This document shows, piece after piece, positions 45,771 to 57,039 of a stretch of DNA of 64,000 bases (within the stretch, counting starts at the first letter, position 1; every line of letters begins with the position of its first letter). Under the pieces are notes generated by a model. That model ran no database searches. It was not told the DNA's origin and saw only the letters and a list, made by a program, of their open reading frames with translations. The stretch covers positions 1,861,107 through 1,925,106 of the forward strand of contig NC_069084.1 of NCBI RefSeq assembly GCF_947172395.1. The letters are read 5' to 3'. The translations under genes were made by a program, and so were the position numbers. Source of the DNA: Bicyclus anynana (taxonomy: Eukaryota > Arthropoda > Insecta > Lepidoptera > Nymphalidae).

Positions 45771-45829
45771 AATAGCTACTACGGTACAAGCTTCGTAGAA
45801 TCTACGAAGCTTGTACCGTAGTAGCTATT
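45771..45829. repeat. Perfect 29-bp palindrome, 1-nt spacer
   Basis: Arm 45771-45799 (starting aatagctactacggtacaag) is exactly the reverse complement of 45801-45829, with a single A between. It contains two HindIII-like aagctt sites. Confidence 0.93.
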
Positions 45830-46162
45830 AAAGACACCTAGCCGGTTTCAAAGGTTTGGAAATGGGTGCTCCAAAGTGCGTTTGCGATTGGGTGTTATTC
45901 TGTTACGATCACTATCATAATTATGATACTGACAATTACCAGTTGGCCTATTTCCTATTTTGCTCTTTATTATTTATCATGATGACAAAATGTCATCTGT
46001 ACAATGTGATACAAATTAAAAAATGTCATCCAGTGCTTACTGGTTGATATTATTATGTAGATGACATTTTGTTATTTGGTTTCTTGTATATTTTAATAGG
46101 TTGATAATAAAGACCAAAATAATGAATTGATAGTGAATAGATAGATGGCTTAAGGAGCTCTC

Positions 46163-46326
46163 CATGACACGGTGGTGTAACCAACTCAGGGCTGAATTTA
46201 TACTGAACCTTGGAAAAAGGTAAACTCAATATTTTATAGCTAGCGTACCTATCCCTTCGGGATCCGAAGCCACATGATATCCACCCTACAAATAATATCC
46301 TAACTAATTGGATCAACGAAACAGTT
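46163..46326 (-). mobile_element. tRNA-derived SINE, family E, degenerate
   Basis: The minus strand shows 'gttgatccaattagttagga' and 'cttcggatcccgaaggg'. Related to 25578 and 31870. Confidence 0.5.
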
Positions 46327-46821
46327 AATACCTAAAAGTAGCTATTATGTATTTGTAAATATATATTTTTAGCAAAAGCCTCAAAAATAGGAAAACCAAT
46401 GTCGAACTAAGGTCACAACATTTGTCAGGACCACTTAATTAACAAATCAAACTGTAACTAAAATAATACCCTAGAATGGCAGAGAATGACCTTGAGTGGA
46501 GTCACGCACTTGTGAACGTTGTGTGTAGGGTGAAATGCGCCTTTGACAGTTAACAAACACTCCCATTTTCCACTCAAATAAAGAATTACACGACAAGAAA
46601 TGGGGATGGCTCGAACGCCACGAGCACACTGAAGCCGACCGTACGACGAGCACCTTATATCGCAAGTCGTTCCCGCCAACCAATCGCTACCTCTCTCTAA
46701 ATCCCTAATCTTTACGCAAACAAGTCGCGCTACCTAGCGTCGGCACGAGCCAACGCGATATCGAGTGACATCATATCCGTCTCAGACTACTATTTCCTAC
46801 AATATTAAAATTTTGTTTCAG

Positions 46822-46913
46822 GCACAGTTACTATAGGTGTCGCCAAGCCGCTGCCTTGTAGCACGGTGGTCGGCGGGGAAAGGGCCAACGGACACAGCGT
46901 GCAAAGCAGCCAG
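46822..46913 (+). CDS. Patj: Patj exon: end of the fourth PDZ domain
   Basis: Acceptor 'tttgtttcag' and donor gtcagt, 92 nt, phase 1 in and phase 0 out. Encodes GTVTIGVAKPLP, which closes the PDZ, then CSTVVGGERANGHSVQSSQ. If the weak gtcagt donor is not used, translation stops four codons later. If it is used, two in-phase downstream acceptors exist, at 48685 and 54797. Confidence 0.87.
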
Positions 46914-47940
46914 GTCAGTCAGCACTAGAACTATCACTTACAATAACATACACAAGTAGGTACAGGCATAAACTGCTGCCTACCCTTACGTGTAGTTCAA
47001 TTTCCATATTGGTCTATAGTCTGGCTAATCTGTAGTGTACCCGGTAGTGTCTACCCTGGTTGATTATCTTATTCACGCCTCTGATCAGTAAATCATTATG
47101 AATATAACTTCTATACTTGCCTTAATTGTTGAGTCAATAGACTCTGACTCTGAATATAAATAAAAAAAATCTGTAATTGTTAGGCAAACATTGAAAATAA
47201 AATGTACAACAATTAAAAATATTTTGATGTTTACGTCTGTCAACATCAAAATATAGCATAGCAAAAATATAACATAGGTGTAAAATTACTTATATTCTAC
47301 TTACAATAGCATTGGATTGGGTGGTATCTATATTGTTGAGAAAAAATATAAAAGATGATAAAATATTAAAATAAAATATTTATAACATTTTTCGATGCGT
47401 TTGTACAAAAGAGCGAGACAAAGCTACGTATTGAACAAAGGTGTGTTGTCATATCTAGCTTCGTCTCTTTCACGCTACAGTCGTAATAAAAATACCCTGT
47501 TTTGTGTTGTGTTAAAATTTTGTACACTGAGGGGAAAAATCGTAAAGTAAGTCGCTTTTAACTTTTAAGCTTTTCCTTAATGCTTAGAGCAGTATATATC
47601 AATAAAGTTCTTTGAGCATGCATTTATCATTTAATATGCATATTTGTACAATAAAGGGAATCTACCGCTCTAAGATTTAATTTACTTACTGAATTTTGGA
47701 TAATTATCGCATCTAATTATTATTTATTTTATTTTTAGCGTAAGAATTTTTCCCTTTAGTGTACAATGAATTATTATTTTGCATGCATCTTTTTAGTCAA
47801 TAATATTATTTAATTAATGTTATCTTGTATCTGATAAAGACTAATAAATTACATACTAAATCCTTTTCTACGCTTACAAATAGCTGATACTTTATCATGA
47901 TACCTAATACTATGTACTCTATCTAAATTGCCATTAATAT

Positions 47941-48017
47941 ACTCAGAGGCACAATTATTCGTCCACTTTAATGTGACGCGAGTATATTGAAGTGGGCGGA
48001 TAATTGTGCGTCTGAGA
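47941..48017. repeat. 75-bp palindromic element, copy 1
   Basis: 'actcagaggcacaattattc' pairs with 'ggataattgtgcgtctgag' around the centre 'gacgcgagtatat'. Other copies at 48562 and 50241. Confidence 0.85.
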
Positions 48018-48561
48018 TAGAAAGAATACTCTTGTACTTCTTTAATTTTTGTTATAATACTTATTTTATTTTGTTACAATATTTTAACTTTAACCATTAG
48101 ATTCGTTTTCAAACTACTTTTTCTGAGTGCTATTTGCTACAATTTATATAAAGTATTTTGCTTCTCTAGTTGCCTTAACAAATAGATCTTTTCTATCAGT
48201 AAAAAAACTATTGTTCATTTCGCATTAATTAAGTAATTTATATAAGTTTTAAATATTGTCCTAGTTTTCTATAGGCGGATGACTATTTATTTATTTAACC
48301 CACATTCAAATAGTGACTTTCTGTACCGCTTTTCTTTACCATATTTATACAATACGACATTGCAAGTCTTGAATTCATCTTAGCTCTCTGTCTAACACGA
48401 TACTGTGGACAGAGAGAGATAGAGACGAATTTGAAACTCACACTGTCGAGTTATAAACATCGTTTAAGAATAGTGGTACTGCACTTCTTCTTTAGATGGC
48501 ATTTTGCTTTAACACATGCTCGTAATTTTCTTGAAAGTAAACCGAGTTTACATTACATATA

Positions 48562-48632
48562 ATCAGAGGCACAATCCGCTCACTTTGATATACGCGAGTA
48601 TACAAAAGTGGGTGGATAATTGTGGCTCTGAG
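48562..48632. repeat. 75-bp palindromic element, copy 2
   Basis: 'atcagaggcacaatccgctc' pairs with 'ggataattgtggctctgag'. It ends about 50 bp upstream of the terminal exon. Confidence 0.85.
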
Positions 48633-48684
48633 TATATTAACAGATATAAATAAACTCAAAATATCTCGTTTTCTTCTATTTCAG

Positions 48685-48831
48685 AGATTGGAGTACTTCA
48701 CGAAGATCCTTCGCTTGATCATGTCCCTTCACCGGGACATCATGGAACTCCAACTACAATGCACTCATGACGTCATTGATGCTCCCTTCAGAGTTCCGCC
48801 GAAGATCAAAGCAGAGATCATCATGAAATGA
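48685..48831 (+). CDS. Patj: Probable Patj terminal exon with stop
   Basis: A good acceptor with pyrimidine tract ('cttctatttcag'), phase 0 in, open for 48 codons to a TGA at 48829. Encodes RLEYFTKILRLIMSLHRDIM, then ELQLQCTHDVIDAPFRVPPK and IKAEIIMK. I recognise no domain, and the helical RLEYFTKILRLI part is amphipathic. An AATAAA at 48998 follows. A C-terminal tail of about 70 residues after the last PDZ is reasonable for insect Patj. It could be an alternative end to the exon at 54797. Confidence 0.68.
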   Translation, partial: RLEYFTKILRLIMSLHRDIMELQLQCTHDVIDAPFRVPPKIKAEIIMK

Positions 48832-50240
48832 CAGGAAAACAGAAACAAATGCGTCGTTAGCATGGAAATTGCAGAGCCTTTCGGCAATTAAGGCGTATGT
48901 TGTACTTTTAAAACAAAAGCCATTCCGGTGCGTTTGCGATTGCGTTTGTAGGCGTTGTGCGTTTTGTAACGCAAAACTTGGTATAGTACTAAGAATGAAT
49001 AAAAGATATGAACTAATAATACGCTGACCCTTGTCTTTGGTGTTAGAAATAATTTGTGTTGTTCATTTGTGAGACACATGCTTAAGCGTGCACTTTAATG
49101 TCTTTCTCTCACTCGCTCTCTCTCTCTCTCTCTATCTATTGTCCTTGATAAATTGGATTGCAATTAAATAGTTTTAACTAATCTATTATTATTATTTAAC
49201 GTTAAAATTATTATTGTAAGTGATTCTACTTTGGTGGGTTTAGGTTTAGTAACAAAAATCATCGTATGTGGGAATTTGACTAAAACCAGATTGTTAACGA
49301 TAAAAATTATATTGTAATATTCTTCCTTCAATGTATTCCTCTTTAACCTTCTAGATTTTACCTACACACCTTTCTTGAAACTAGGATTAAAACTTGTATT
49401 TAAGTCTGACAAAATATTTAAGGCCGGTGTGTTTTTAATGTATTAATATAACGATGTATATATCGCGTCGAAACGTCCATGTAAATCTTTTTAGGGCCTA
49501 AACATGAATTCGAGAACCTCAGACGTATTTATGTAGCTAGACGCTGCATTTCATTCTGTAGTATGCGTGCGGTATCTAGCTAAATACAAGTCTGTGGACA
49601 ACGCTCGAAAAGTATGAAAAATGTAGGTTCGGGCCCTAAATATACTTGGTTGTATAATACAACGTAGCAATTTGTCTGTGTTGTAGTCAATTAAATGTGA
49701 TATATATAATTGGTGTTATATTTTAATGATGGAAATTTAATGATATAAATAATATTTTTTTGTAATTTTCTTATTGATGTCCATTATTAGATGCTATACG
49801 TACAACTTTTGTGTTCCCCACACAACAATCTTTATAGTTATAAAAATATAGGTTTTAAACATTTCACTTTCAATATTTTCAAATGGCAATTGATTTTCAT
49901 ATTTTCGTTAAAGCAAGAAGGTTCTTACGGTCTATGGAAAGACAAAGTATTAAAATTGCAAGAAAAATATTGAATAAAACATAACTTTGACAATATTATT
50001 GTGCGTCTGCGGGGGTTCGAAAGTTGTACTTTGCGGAGACAGCTAGGGTTAACTTATAAACTATAGGTTTATGTGGCAAATTTAACCATTACTCAACGAC
50101 TTAAGGTATCAAGCACGGGTTAATTAACTAGGTACTATTTTGATTGTGTTGGTTCGACTGAGTTATCCCTCAACTTGATTCTTTGAAAACAGAAAACAGA
50201 GTTTGATATTACTACTTCCACTAGTACATAGTGTTATATA
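48832..50240. other. Probable Patj 3' untranslated region and flank
   Basis: No ORF or repeat recognised apart from a (CT)n tract at about 49108-49132 and AATAAA motifs at 48998 and 49973. Confidence 0.45.
48998..49003 (+). promoter_or_regulatory. Candidate polyadenylation signal
   Basis: AATAAA 167 nt after the TGA of the exon at 48685. Another lies at 49973-49978, so the 3' untranslated region may be about 0.2 or 1.1 kb. Confidence 0.45.
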
Positions 50241-50316
50241 TTTAGAGTAACAATTATCCGCCTTCTTTATGACACGAGTATATTAAACTGGGCGGATAAT
50301 TGTGCCTCTGAGTATA
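50241..50316. repeat. 75-bp palindromic element, copy 3
   Basis: 'gagtaacaattatccgcc' pairs with 'gggcggataattgtgcctct'. The left end is slightly degenerate. A sequence 'cacactgtcgagttataaa' follows within 60 bp and also occurs at 48439. Confidence 0.82.
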
Positions 50317-50528
50317 TTTTACATTGTCACCCAATTGAGTAAAAAAAATTAGGAAGTCACACTGTCGAGTTATAAAACATCAACACATATTAGCGATACT
50401 TTAGACCACCGCCACTATAGCGAGTCCTCTAAAAATAATTAATTACCGCCAACTGGTACAACCCTTTTACTAAGTATCACATAGGAACCAGCATGAACGC
50501 ACCAACGCGTTTGACTATGTTTCTTTAA

Positions 50529-52975
50529 AATTCAAATTCAAATTCAAAATTCATTTATTTCAAGTAGGCTCAGTTTACAAGCACTTTTGACACGTCAGTT
50601 GACTATTTGTAAAGATTCTACCACCGGTTCGGAAGGCAGGTTCTGCTGAGAAGATACCGGCAAGAAACTCAACAGTTGCTCTTTTGAAAAAGTCATACAG
50701 TATTACAATTTACATTTGATAACAATTAAATTACAATTTCTTATAGTTTTATTTCCTGTGTGAAGGTGGAAGCTGATCCAATGGCCTCCATGCACCTTTG
50801 ACGTTAAGGAACTCATCAATAGTGTAGTAACCTTGAATAAGTAAATGTTTTTTAACACATTGCTTAAAGTTGTGCATTGGCAAGTCCATCACAGTCTTGG
50901 GGATCTTGTTATAGAAGAGTACACCCAAACCCACAAAAGATTTTTTAACTCTTTGGAGACGATATGCAGAAATAACTAACTTATGCCCGTGTCTAGTAAG
51001 ACGTGGGTTTAGATCTCCTTTTCGTTTGTACAAATTAATATTTTGTCTCACATAAACTATACTGTTATATATATACTGACAGGCTACTGTTAAAATGCCT
51101 ATTTCTTTAAACTTTTGACGAAGGGACTCGCGTGATTTTAGTTGATATATTGCTCGAATTGCTCTTTTTTGAAGTACAAATATAGAATGTATATCAGCAG
51201 CCTTGCCCCACAACAAAATACCGTAAGACATTACGCTGTGAAAGTACGCAAAATAAACAAGTCTAGCTGTATCAACATCAGTAAACTGTCTTATTTTTCT
51301 CACTGCAAAAGCAGCTGAGCTGAGTTTACCTGACAGTTTTTCTATATGAGCACCCCACTGAAGTTTAGAATCCAAGGTCACTCCCAGGAAAACTGTGGAA
51401 TTCTCTATTTCTAGTGTTTCACCATTGATCATTATAGACTTATCTAATTTTATAACATTTGGTAATGAAAACTCAATACATTTAGTTTTCTTTGCATTTA
51501 AAAGTAAGTTGTTAACAGTGAACCAATGCGACACATGCGATAAGGCACGGTTTACATCGTCGGAATTATCTTTACTTCTGTCACTCTTAAAAATTAGGGA
51601 TGTGTCGTCAGCAAACAGTACTATCTCACAGATGCCGCTAACATGGTGTGGTAAATCGTTTATGTACACTAGGAATAGAAAAGGACCCAGAATTGAACCC
51701 TGTGGGACGCCCATTGTGTTAGAAAAACCGCGAGACTTTGAATCATTTATGCATACCTTTTGTGTTCTATCACTAAGATAAGAGGCGATGAGATCGAGTG
51801 CAACACTTTTTATGCCATAGTGGCTTAACTTAAGTAAAAGAATGTTATGGTCAACACAATCGAATGCTTTGGACAAATCACAAAATACACCAATAGCATT
51901 CTTAGCATTTTCCCATGCATCATATATATGTTTTAAAAGTTTAGCACTTGCATCAGTTGTACTGCGACCTTTAGTAAAACCATACTGTTCAGGGTGAAAT
52001 AAATTATTTAAATTAAAATGACTTAAAAGTTGATTTAAAATGATTTTTTCAAAAACCTTACTAAGTGTTGGCAGTATTGTAATTGGTCTATAATTATTAA
52101 CATCAGTTTTGTCACCTGATTTAAAAAGTGGTAACAGTTTGCCATGTTTCATTAGGTTCGGAAAGATACCCAAATCCACGCATTCATTAAAAATAATAGC
52201 TAAGTGGGGAGCAATGACATCAATGATGTTAGATATTACTTTCACTGACATGCCCCACATGTCTCCAGTTCTTTTTAATTTTAACAGTTTAAAAGTTTTT
52301 TTAATGTCTGATACAGTTATATGATGAAATTCAAAAAGAACGTTGCACTCTTTAACATGGCCTCTTAATATCCTCTGGGCTTCCGTAGCAGAAGAGTCCA
52401 GTGAATCTGTTAACAAGATAGGAACATTCTGGAAAAAGTCTTCAAAGGCATTAACAACCTCGTTATCGGTGTTTATCTTTTTATCATTGACAATTAATTC
52501 AAAACTCATATCACGTGGTCTAATTTTGCCTGATTCTTTATTAATTATGTTCCAGGTTGTTTGTACCTTGTTTTCAGATTTTATTATTCTATCTTTGATG
52601 TGTAATGATTTTGCAAGAATACAAACACGTTTGAAAATTTTTGAATAGTTTTTTACATGTTCTAAATATGTTCGCGTTTGATTATACTGTTTCTCCTCGT
52701 ACAACTCGTACAATCTGTCTCTACTTTTGTAAATGCCTACAGTAGCCCATTCGCTAAACTTTAATTTTTGAGTAACATTAATACGTTTAAAGTTAAAAAT
52801 TTTACAAAACTCTTTGTCTATTGTCTTGAACAGCGTACCAAATAGCCTGTCTGGGTGACTATTTTCAAATGAAAGACTTGGAATTTTTGAAGAAATTATG
52901 CTTTTAAATCGCTCTAATTTACCTTCAGTTATCGGCCTATACTTCATCAGCTGATATCGTATTTAAGTGTAAATT
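50529..52975 (-). mobile_element. 5'-truncated CR1/Jockey-like LINE
   Basis: The 3' end, at the low coordinate, is an untranslated tail ('taggctcagtttacaagcac' inverted) ending in GAATTT repeats. The ORF lies at 50749-52947. The endonuclease region is missing, and a stop lies just upstream of the first Met. I could not see a target duplication. Confidence 0.87.
50749..52947 (-). CDS. LINE reverse transcriptase ORF, 732 codons, lacks endonuclease
   Basis: The ORF of a CR1/Jockey-superfamily non-LTR element, cut at the 5' side. RT domain at about 215-490: KLLKLKRTGDMWGMSVKVIS, NNYRPITILPTLSKVFEKI, QYGFTKGRSTTDA, VFCDLSKAFDCVDH, GVPQGSILGPFLFLVYINDL and catalytic FADD at about 445-448. The C-terminal part has the usual RAIYQLKSRESLR and GVLFYNKIPKTVMDLP blocks. 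The expected N-terminal endonuclease is absent, and the Met at 52947 is merely the first in frame. There are no internal stops in 2.2 kb, which implies a recent insertion. It is not a host gene. Confidence 0.9.
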   Translation of the reverse strand: MKYRPITEGKLERFKSIISSKIPSLSFENSHPDRLFGTLFKTIDKEFCKIFNFKRINVTQKLKFSEWATVGIYKSRDRLYELYEEKQYNQTRTYLEHVKNYSKIFKRVCILAKSLHIKDRIIKSENKVQTTWNIINKESGKIRPRDMSFELIVNDKKINTDNEVVNAFEDFFQNVPILLTDSLDSSATEAQRILRGHVKECNVLFEFHHITVSDIKKTFKLLKLKRTGDMWGMSVKVISNIIDVIAPHLAIIFNECVDLGIFPNLMKHGKLLPLFKSGDKTDVNNYRPITILPTLSKVFEKIILNQLLSHFNLNNLFHPEQYGFTKGRSTTDASAKLLKHIYDAWENAKNAIGVFCDLSKAFDCVDHNILLLKLSHYGIKSVALDLIASYLSDRTQKVCINDSKSRGFSNTMGVPQGSILGPFLFLVYINDLPHHVSGICEIVLFADDTSLIFKSDRSKDNSDDVNRALSHVSHWFTVNNLLLNAKKTKCIEFSLPNVIKLDKSIMINGETLEIENSTVFLGVTLDSKLQWGAHIEKLSGKLSSAAFAVRKIRQFTDVDTARLVYFAYFHSVMSYGILLWGKAADIHSIFVLQKRAIRAIYQLKSRESLRQKFKEIGILTVACQYIYNSIVYVRQNINLYKRKGDLNPRLTRHGHKLVISAYRLQRVKKSFVGLGVLFYNKIPKTVMDLPMHNFKQCVKKHLLIQGYYTIDEFLNVKGAWRPLDQLPPSHRK

Positions 52976-54796
52976 AACAAAAAACTCTTTTAGTTTGTTA
53001 AATTTTTATCAATACACTTAATATGCTTCAATTATTATAGGTAACTATGCATTTTGCCCCATAAAACATGGTCCCAATATTTTGTCCAGAGTGCGCGCAC
53101 AATGAGTTTGCGCGTGGCCAAAATCGGAACAATTTTTGCACTTTCAAGGCAAGAGTGAATAAGTATCTTCTAGGCAGCGCCAGCCCGAAGTAAATTTGAG
53201 AACAGAGCGAAATTCAATTATGGCGCCTCTCCTGTTTGCTGCTAATAATATATACCTATACCACTTGTGAGTGCAAAGTAAGTATGGAATGTGAAGATCT
53301 CGACCATACTCTGTGACCAACGTTCTTTATCATTTAGGCGCCCTCTAGGATTTGGCGCCTAAAGCGACTACTCCGTTCGCCGTATGGGCGGCCCTGCTTC
53401 TAGGCAAGAGCGATTCATCTTAGACCTCATCATTGCTTTCCTTCAGGCTTGACTGTAGTCAAGCGCAAGCCTACTACATAGAAAAAGAATTAATCAAAAG
53501 TGCCACCAGCTTGTCACCTACGAGTATCTCTATCTATCTGTTGGTGGGTAAAAGAGATAACTAAAGCTGGCAAAGTGCGCCGCCAATCCAGTCGCGCGCA
53601 GACTTATTTTGCGCGCATTCTTGTGTCTAATCTAAGGTATCCTATTAAGAAAAAAACATTTGTATTTGGTGAAGGAGTTTTCTTGTTCGCCTCCAATTAA
53701 TTTGTGTTTCTTCTAAAGAAGTAATGTCATTTTTATAGTTTATCCAGTACCTGACATGGCCCATTTACCCATCCAATCCCATCCAATCCCATCCCATCCC
53801 ATCACAATGTTAAAGTTATGATGTTACAGGTATTACTCAAACATATCATAGAATGTAAGTTTAATTTAAGCAAAGCAAATAGTAACTGACATTTAATAGA
53901 AAAGCTAGAAAATAAATATTTTTAAAATAAAATGAATAATTATTCTATTTTGTTTCCGCGAAAAGAATAATTTTGCGATTGCAATTGACTATTGTGAAAC
54001 ATTCTCTAAAGATATACTTAGATTTAGATATGATAGTGATTAAATTGTGCTTTGGTTTGGTTTGTGCGTGGAATAAAGCAGAATATTTTTACTACGTAAA
54101 TACACTCGTAAAAGTACAGTAAAGTACTAGCTGACGTCGCGTGGTTTCACTCACGTAGTTTCCGTTCCCGTAAGAATACGGGGATAATATATAACCTATA
54201 GGTTTCCTCAATAAATGGGCTATCTAACACTGAAATTATTTTTTAAATCAAACCAGGTAGTTCCTGAGATTAGCGCGTTCAAACAAACAAACAAACTCTT
54301 CAGCTTTATAATATTAGTATAAATAAGAAGATAGCGTAAACTATTTTGTCCCATAAATATTAGTGAGTCACTTCTTTGCCCTATCACGAGAAACATGCGA
54401 CGGAAAAAAGCTAAGGATGCTGAAAGTGTTTTTTTATAATCAAAATTAATAAAGTTGAGAGTGGGTAAAATATATTCTGCTCTTTAACATAAAGCAATCA
54501 TTATGTGATTTAATTTATTAAAATAGATGTGAGATTTATAAATAATATGTGTATGTTTTTTCTAAGATGATGGTTTAAGATTTTAAATAATATTATACAT
54601 AAGCAAAAATAAATTGTTGTTAAAATTATAAATATTTTTGATGTTCGAGCTTTAAGATTAGTTTTGAATGTTGTTCATAAACGCTTTGTTGTGTGCAAAA
54701 ATAAATGTTTTTAAAAAAATATTTTGTTTTTTCTTGCCACCTGAATCATATTTAATTATAAAGTTAGAATTTACATAATTTCTTTTAATTCCTTAG
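52976..54796. other. Flank or intron with Helitron-like element
   Basis: Holds SINE C scraps near 53410-53475, a short 'atcccatcca' tandem at about 53763-53803 and a Helitron-like H1 element at 54127-54324. No other gene recognised. Confidence 0.5.
54127..54324 (-). mobile_element. Helitron-like element (family H1), full length
   Basis: Runs from 'ctagctgacgtcgcgtgg' to 'ttataatattagtataaat', with both conserved internal blocks. Confidence 0.78.
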
Positions 54797-56259
54797 GAAT
54801 GTATCAACTCACTGGCATCAGATGATCATACCGGGATGGATTCATTTCACGAATGTTTACAAGAATATGGCGAGGGTTTGGAAGTTGTGCAGATATGCTT
54901 AGAGCCTGAAGAGTCATCTTTGAAAGATGAAGAACTGTCTGCGTTGGCGGATCTCAGTTACGATGATTGTAAAAAGATAAACAGTTTGGATGACGACATT
55001 AATATTATAGAAATTGGCATGAAAAATGAAGTTGAAAAGATTAACGGAACATCAGAATTGAAACCATCTAAGTCAGATGACTCTTTAGATGAACAGGATG
55101 ACGATATGACTATAACTGAAGATGACGTCCTTATTGCACCAAGAGAATTAAGCAAACGAAGCAAATCTGCGGACAGAAAAGGCACAAATGAAGAAAGATG
55201 TTTATCAAAGCAGCAGAGTAAAGATATTTCAACGTCTGATGAAATGGTGTTTGCAGTAACACCGACGGGCTTAGAAAGAATTAGTTTTGAAAAATACTGG
55301 AAAGATACAGATACGAGTAAAGATAAATTGAATAACGAAAGTTTGAAAGGTAGTCTGAATTCACCTGAGGACGACATCAGTTTTTACGATGCAACCACGA
55401 GAATTTCCGTCCAGGAGCAAAACAATACCCTGCTTTACATTGACCATGAAATCGACGGTTACGAAACATGCCTCGAAGACGACTCGTCGTCTGTAAAGTG
55501 TTCAGAAAAAAACAGCCATAAAATCAACGGGGAGAGCGAAGAGATCAAAGACTTGGGTAAACACGATAAAATAGCTATTAGAAACAAAGACAGCGATACT
55601 CGTGCCAAAACTATTAACGATCAGAACACTGCCAATGCCGTGGACGAAGTGTCGTCTTATGGTTACCCCTATGTGGAAGAACACATAATAAAACAAATGA
55701 AGTCTTTAAGAATAGAACCTCTAAATATAAACATAGGTATTAAAAAATCAAAGAAAAAAAGTCCGACCAAGCCATCGAAGAGTGAGCGCCGATGCGTCGA
55801 ATACTATAACGACCAAGCGGAATGCTTGAAAGAGATACGCCAAAGAAAGCGCGAAGAAGAAGAGAAAAAAACAAAAGAAGATCAGAGGAGTTTATTAGAA
55901 GGCAGAGTGTCGGCGATGGAGAAAAAAATGCAGTTTATAAAGAAAGACCCCAGTGAAGACTCCACAGATGCGGAAAGCAGTTACGTGCCCGGTTGTCATA
56001 AATGTTTCTTAGAGAGTTACGCGTATGAAATCACAAAGGCATACATAGAGAAAGCGGCGTCATGTAAATATTGTGATGTTATAAAGGACATGTTGGAAGT
56101 GCCTAATTTGAAATCAAATAGAAGAAGATCTGCACCAGCGTTGGTGAACCTGGAGAGCTCCTCAGACTCTGAAGATGAATACTTGCTAGGGGTCCCCAGT
56201 GTTTGTAGAAGAAAATCTGCGGATCCTTTGAAGTTTCCACTACCGTCGAGGAGATCCAG
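54797..56259 (+). CDS. Large open exon: acidic/basic disordered protein with Cys pairs, gene unassigned
   Basis: Bounded by a good acceptor ('ttttaattccttag') and donor (ag|gtgaga), 1463 nt, open throughout. It can be entered in phase 0 from 46913, giving ECINSLASDDHTG before the first Met, or translation may start at the Met at 54836 (context cgggATGg). Numbering from that Met: an acidic N-terminus to about 100, Ser-rich basic motifs KRSKSADRK (107), RRRSAPAL (429) and RRKSADPLK (458), a charged coiled-coil-like segment at about 318-370, and two Cys pairs, CHKC (387-390) and CKYC (410-413), that might bind zinc. Codons are A/T-rich, unlike the PDZ exons. I do not recognise the family. It is either an alternative Patj C-terminus or part of the next gene. 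It continues beyond 56259 in phase 2, but no further exon is apparent to 64000. Confidence 0.75.
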
Positions 56260-57039
56260 GTGAGAACTTTAAATTAAACTTACCGATTCCCTTAGTCAAA
56301 ACAAGGAAGTAGTTCAGTTATAAATTCATTTACAATTTTTGATTCGTATAAGCTTAACATGTCAGAGTATTCTTGCAACAATTCTTCCTAAAAACTTAAA
56401 CCAAGAAAACAGAACAAGAAGTTTTTTAACAATTAATGAAAATTATAAACAACATTATAATACCTATATTAATGCAAAACGTCATTCATGACGAAATCTC
56501 CAGAAACCGCATGACGTAAAAAGATGAAATTTGGCAGGAATAGTTAATAGATAATAGATAGATTTTGCGTTAAGGCCGGATTAAAGATGTCTAAATGCGA
56601 ATGAAATCGCGGGCGTCCGCTAGTTTTTATATAATTTGTTAGATTAGATGTTTTGTTAAAGTTTAAACCGAGAAATTTTCTTGGTTGCATTAGATACAGA
56701 ACCTTACGTTACGATAGAATGTAACATTTAACTAAACAGTTATTGAGTGAAAATTTATATATGAACATATACTCTCTACAGGAAATCATAACTAGGGTAT
56801 TTAATTAGCCATTACAATCCCAAATTAGATTGTTGTCTCATGAACTACCGTTTAATGATTCTAAATGCGTTTTGATACGATGCCAATATAAGAGGATGTA
56901 AATAATGTCACTTTGATGTTTTAATTAGCGGGATAATAAACGACGTGCTTAATAGTTTAATGAGGTACTATTTTATCGAGTAGGATTATTGATGGTCTTA
57001 CTGATGAATAGGTTCTAACATAATCACAGGCCTATCAAG

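Larger units (their letters stand above)
44527..46821. other. Intron with no gene
   Basis: Apart from the palindrome at 45771-45829, a repeat G fragment (46010-46120) and a SINE E copy (46163-46326), it is AT-rich and I recognise nothing coding. Confidence 0.5.
1561..48831 (+). other. Patj: Patj-like multi-PDZ scaffold gene (partial, 5' end outside window)
   Basis: Sixteen exons joined by phase give 742 codons with stop and no frame conflict, counted from 1561. Family knowledge: Patj is a cytoplasmic scaffold that binds Stardust/PALS1 through an N-terminal L27 domain and stabilises the Crumbs apical polarity complex. Its PDZ domains bind C-terminal peptides of junction and polarity proteins. 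In the sequence, four PDZ domains occur at about residues 6-88, 211-297, 410-498 and 583-672 in this local numbering. Their signature cores NDGSGL, LGITVAGYV, SGLGISLEG and GLGFSILDY match the successive PDZ classes of PATJ/INADL. The L27 domain is not in the window. Introns range from about 0.7 to 14 kb and are full of transposons, while the coding exons are GC-rich. MPDZ/MUPP1 is the close alternative name, but four PDZs fit insect Patj best. Confidence 0.85.
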
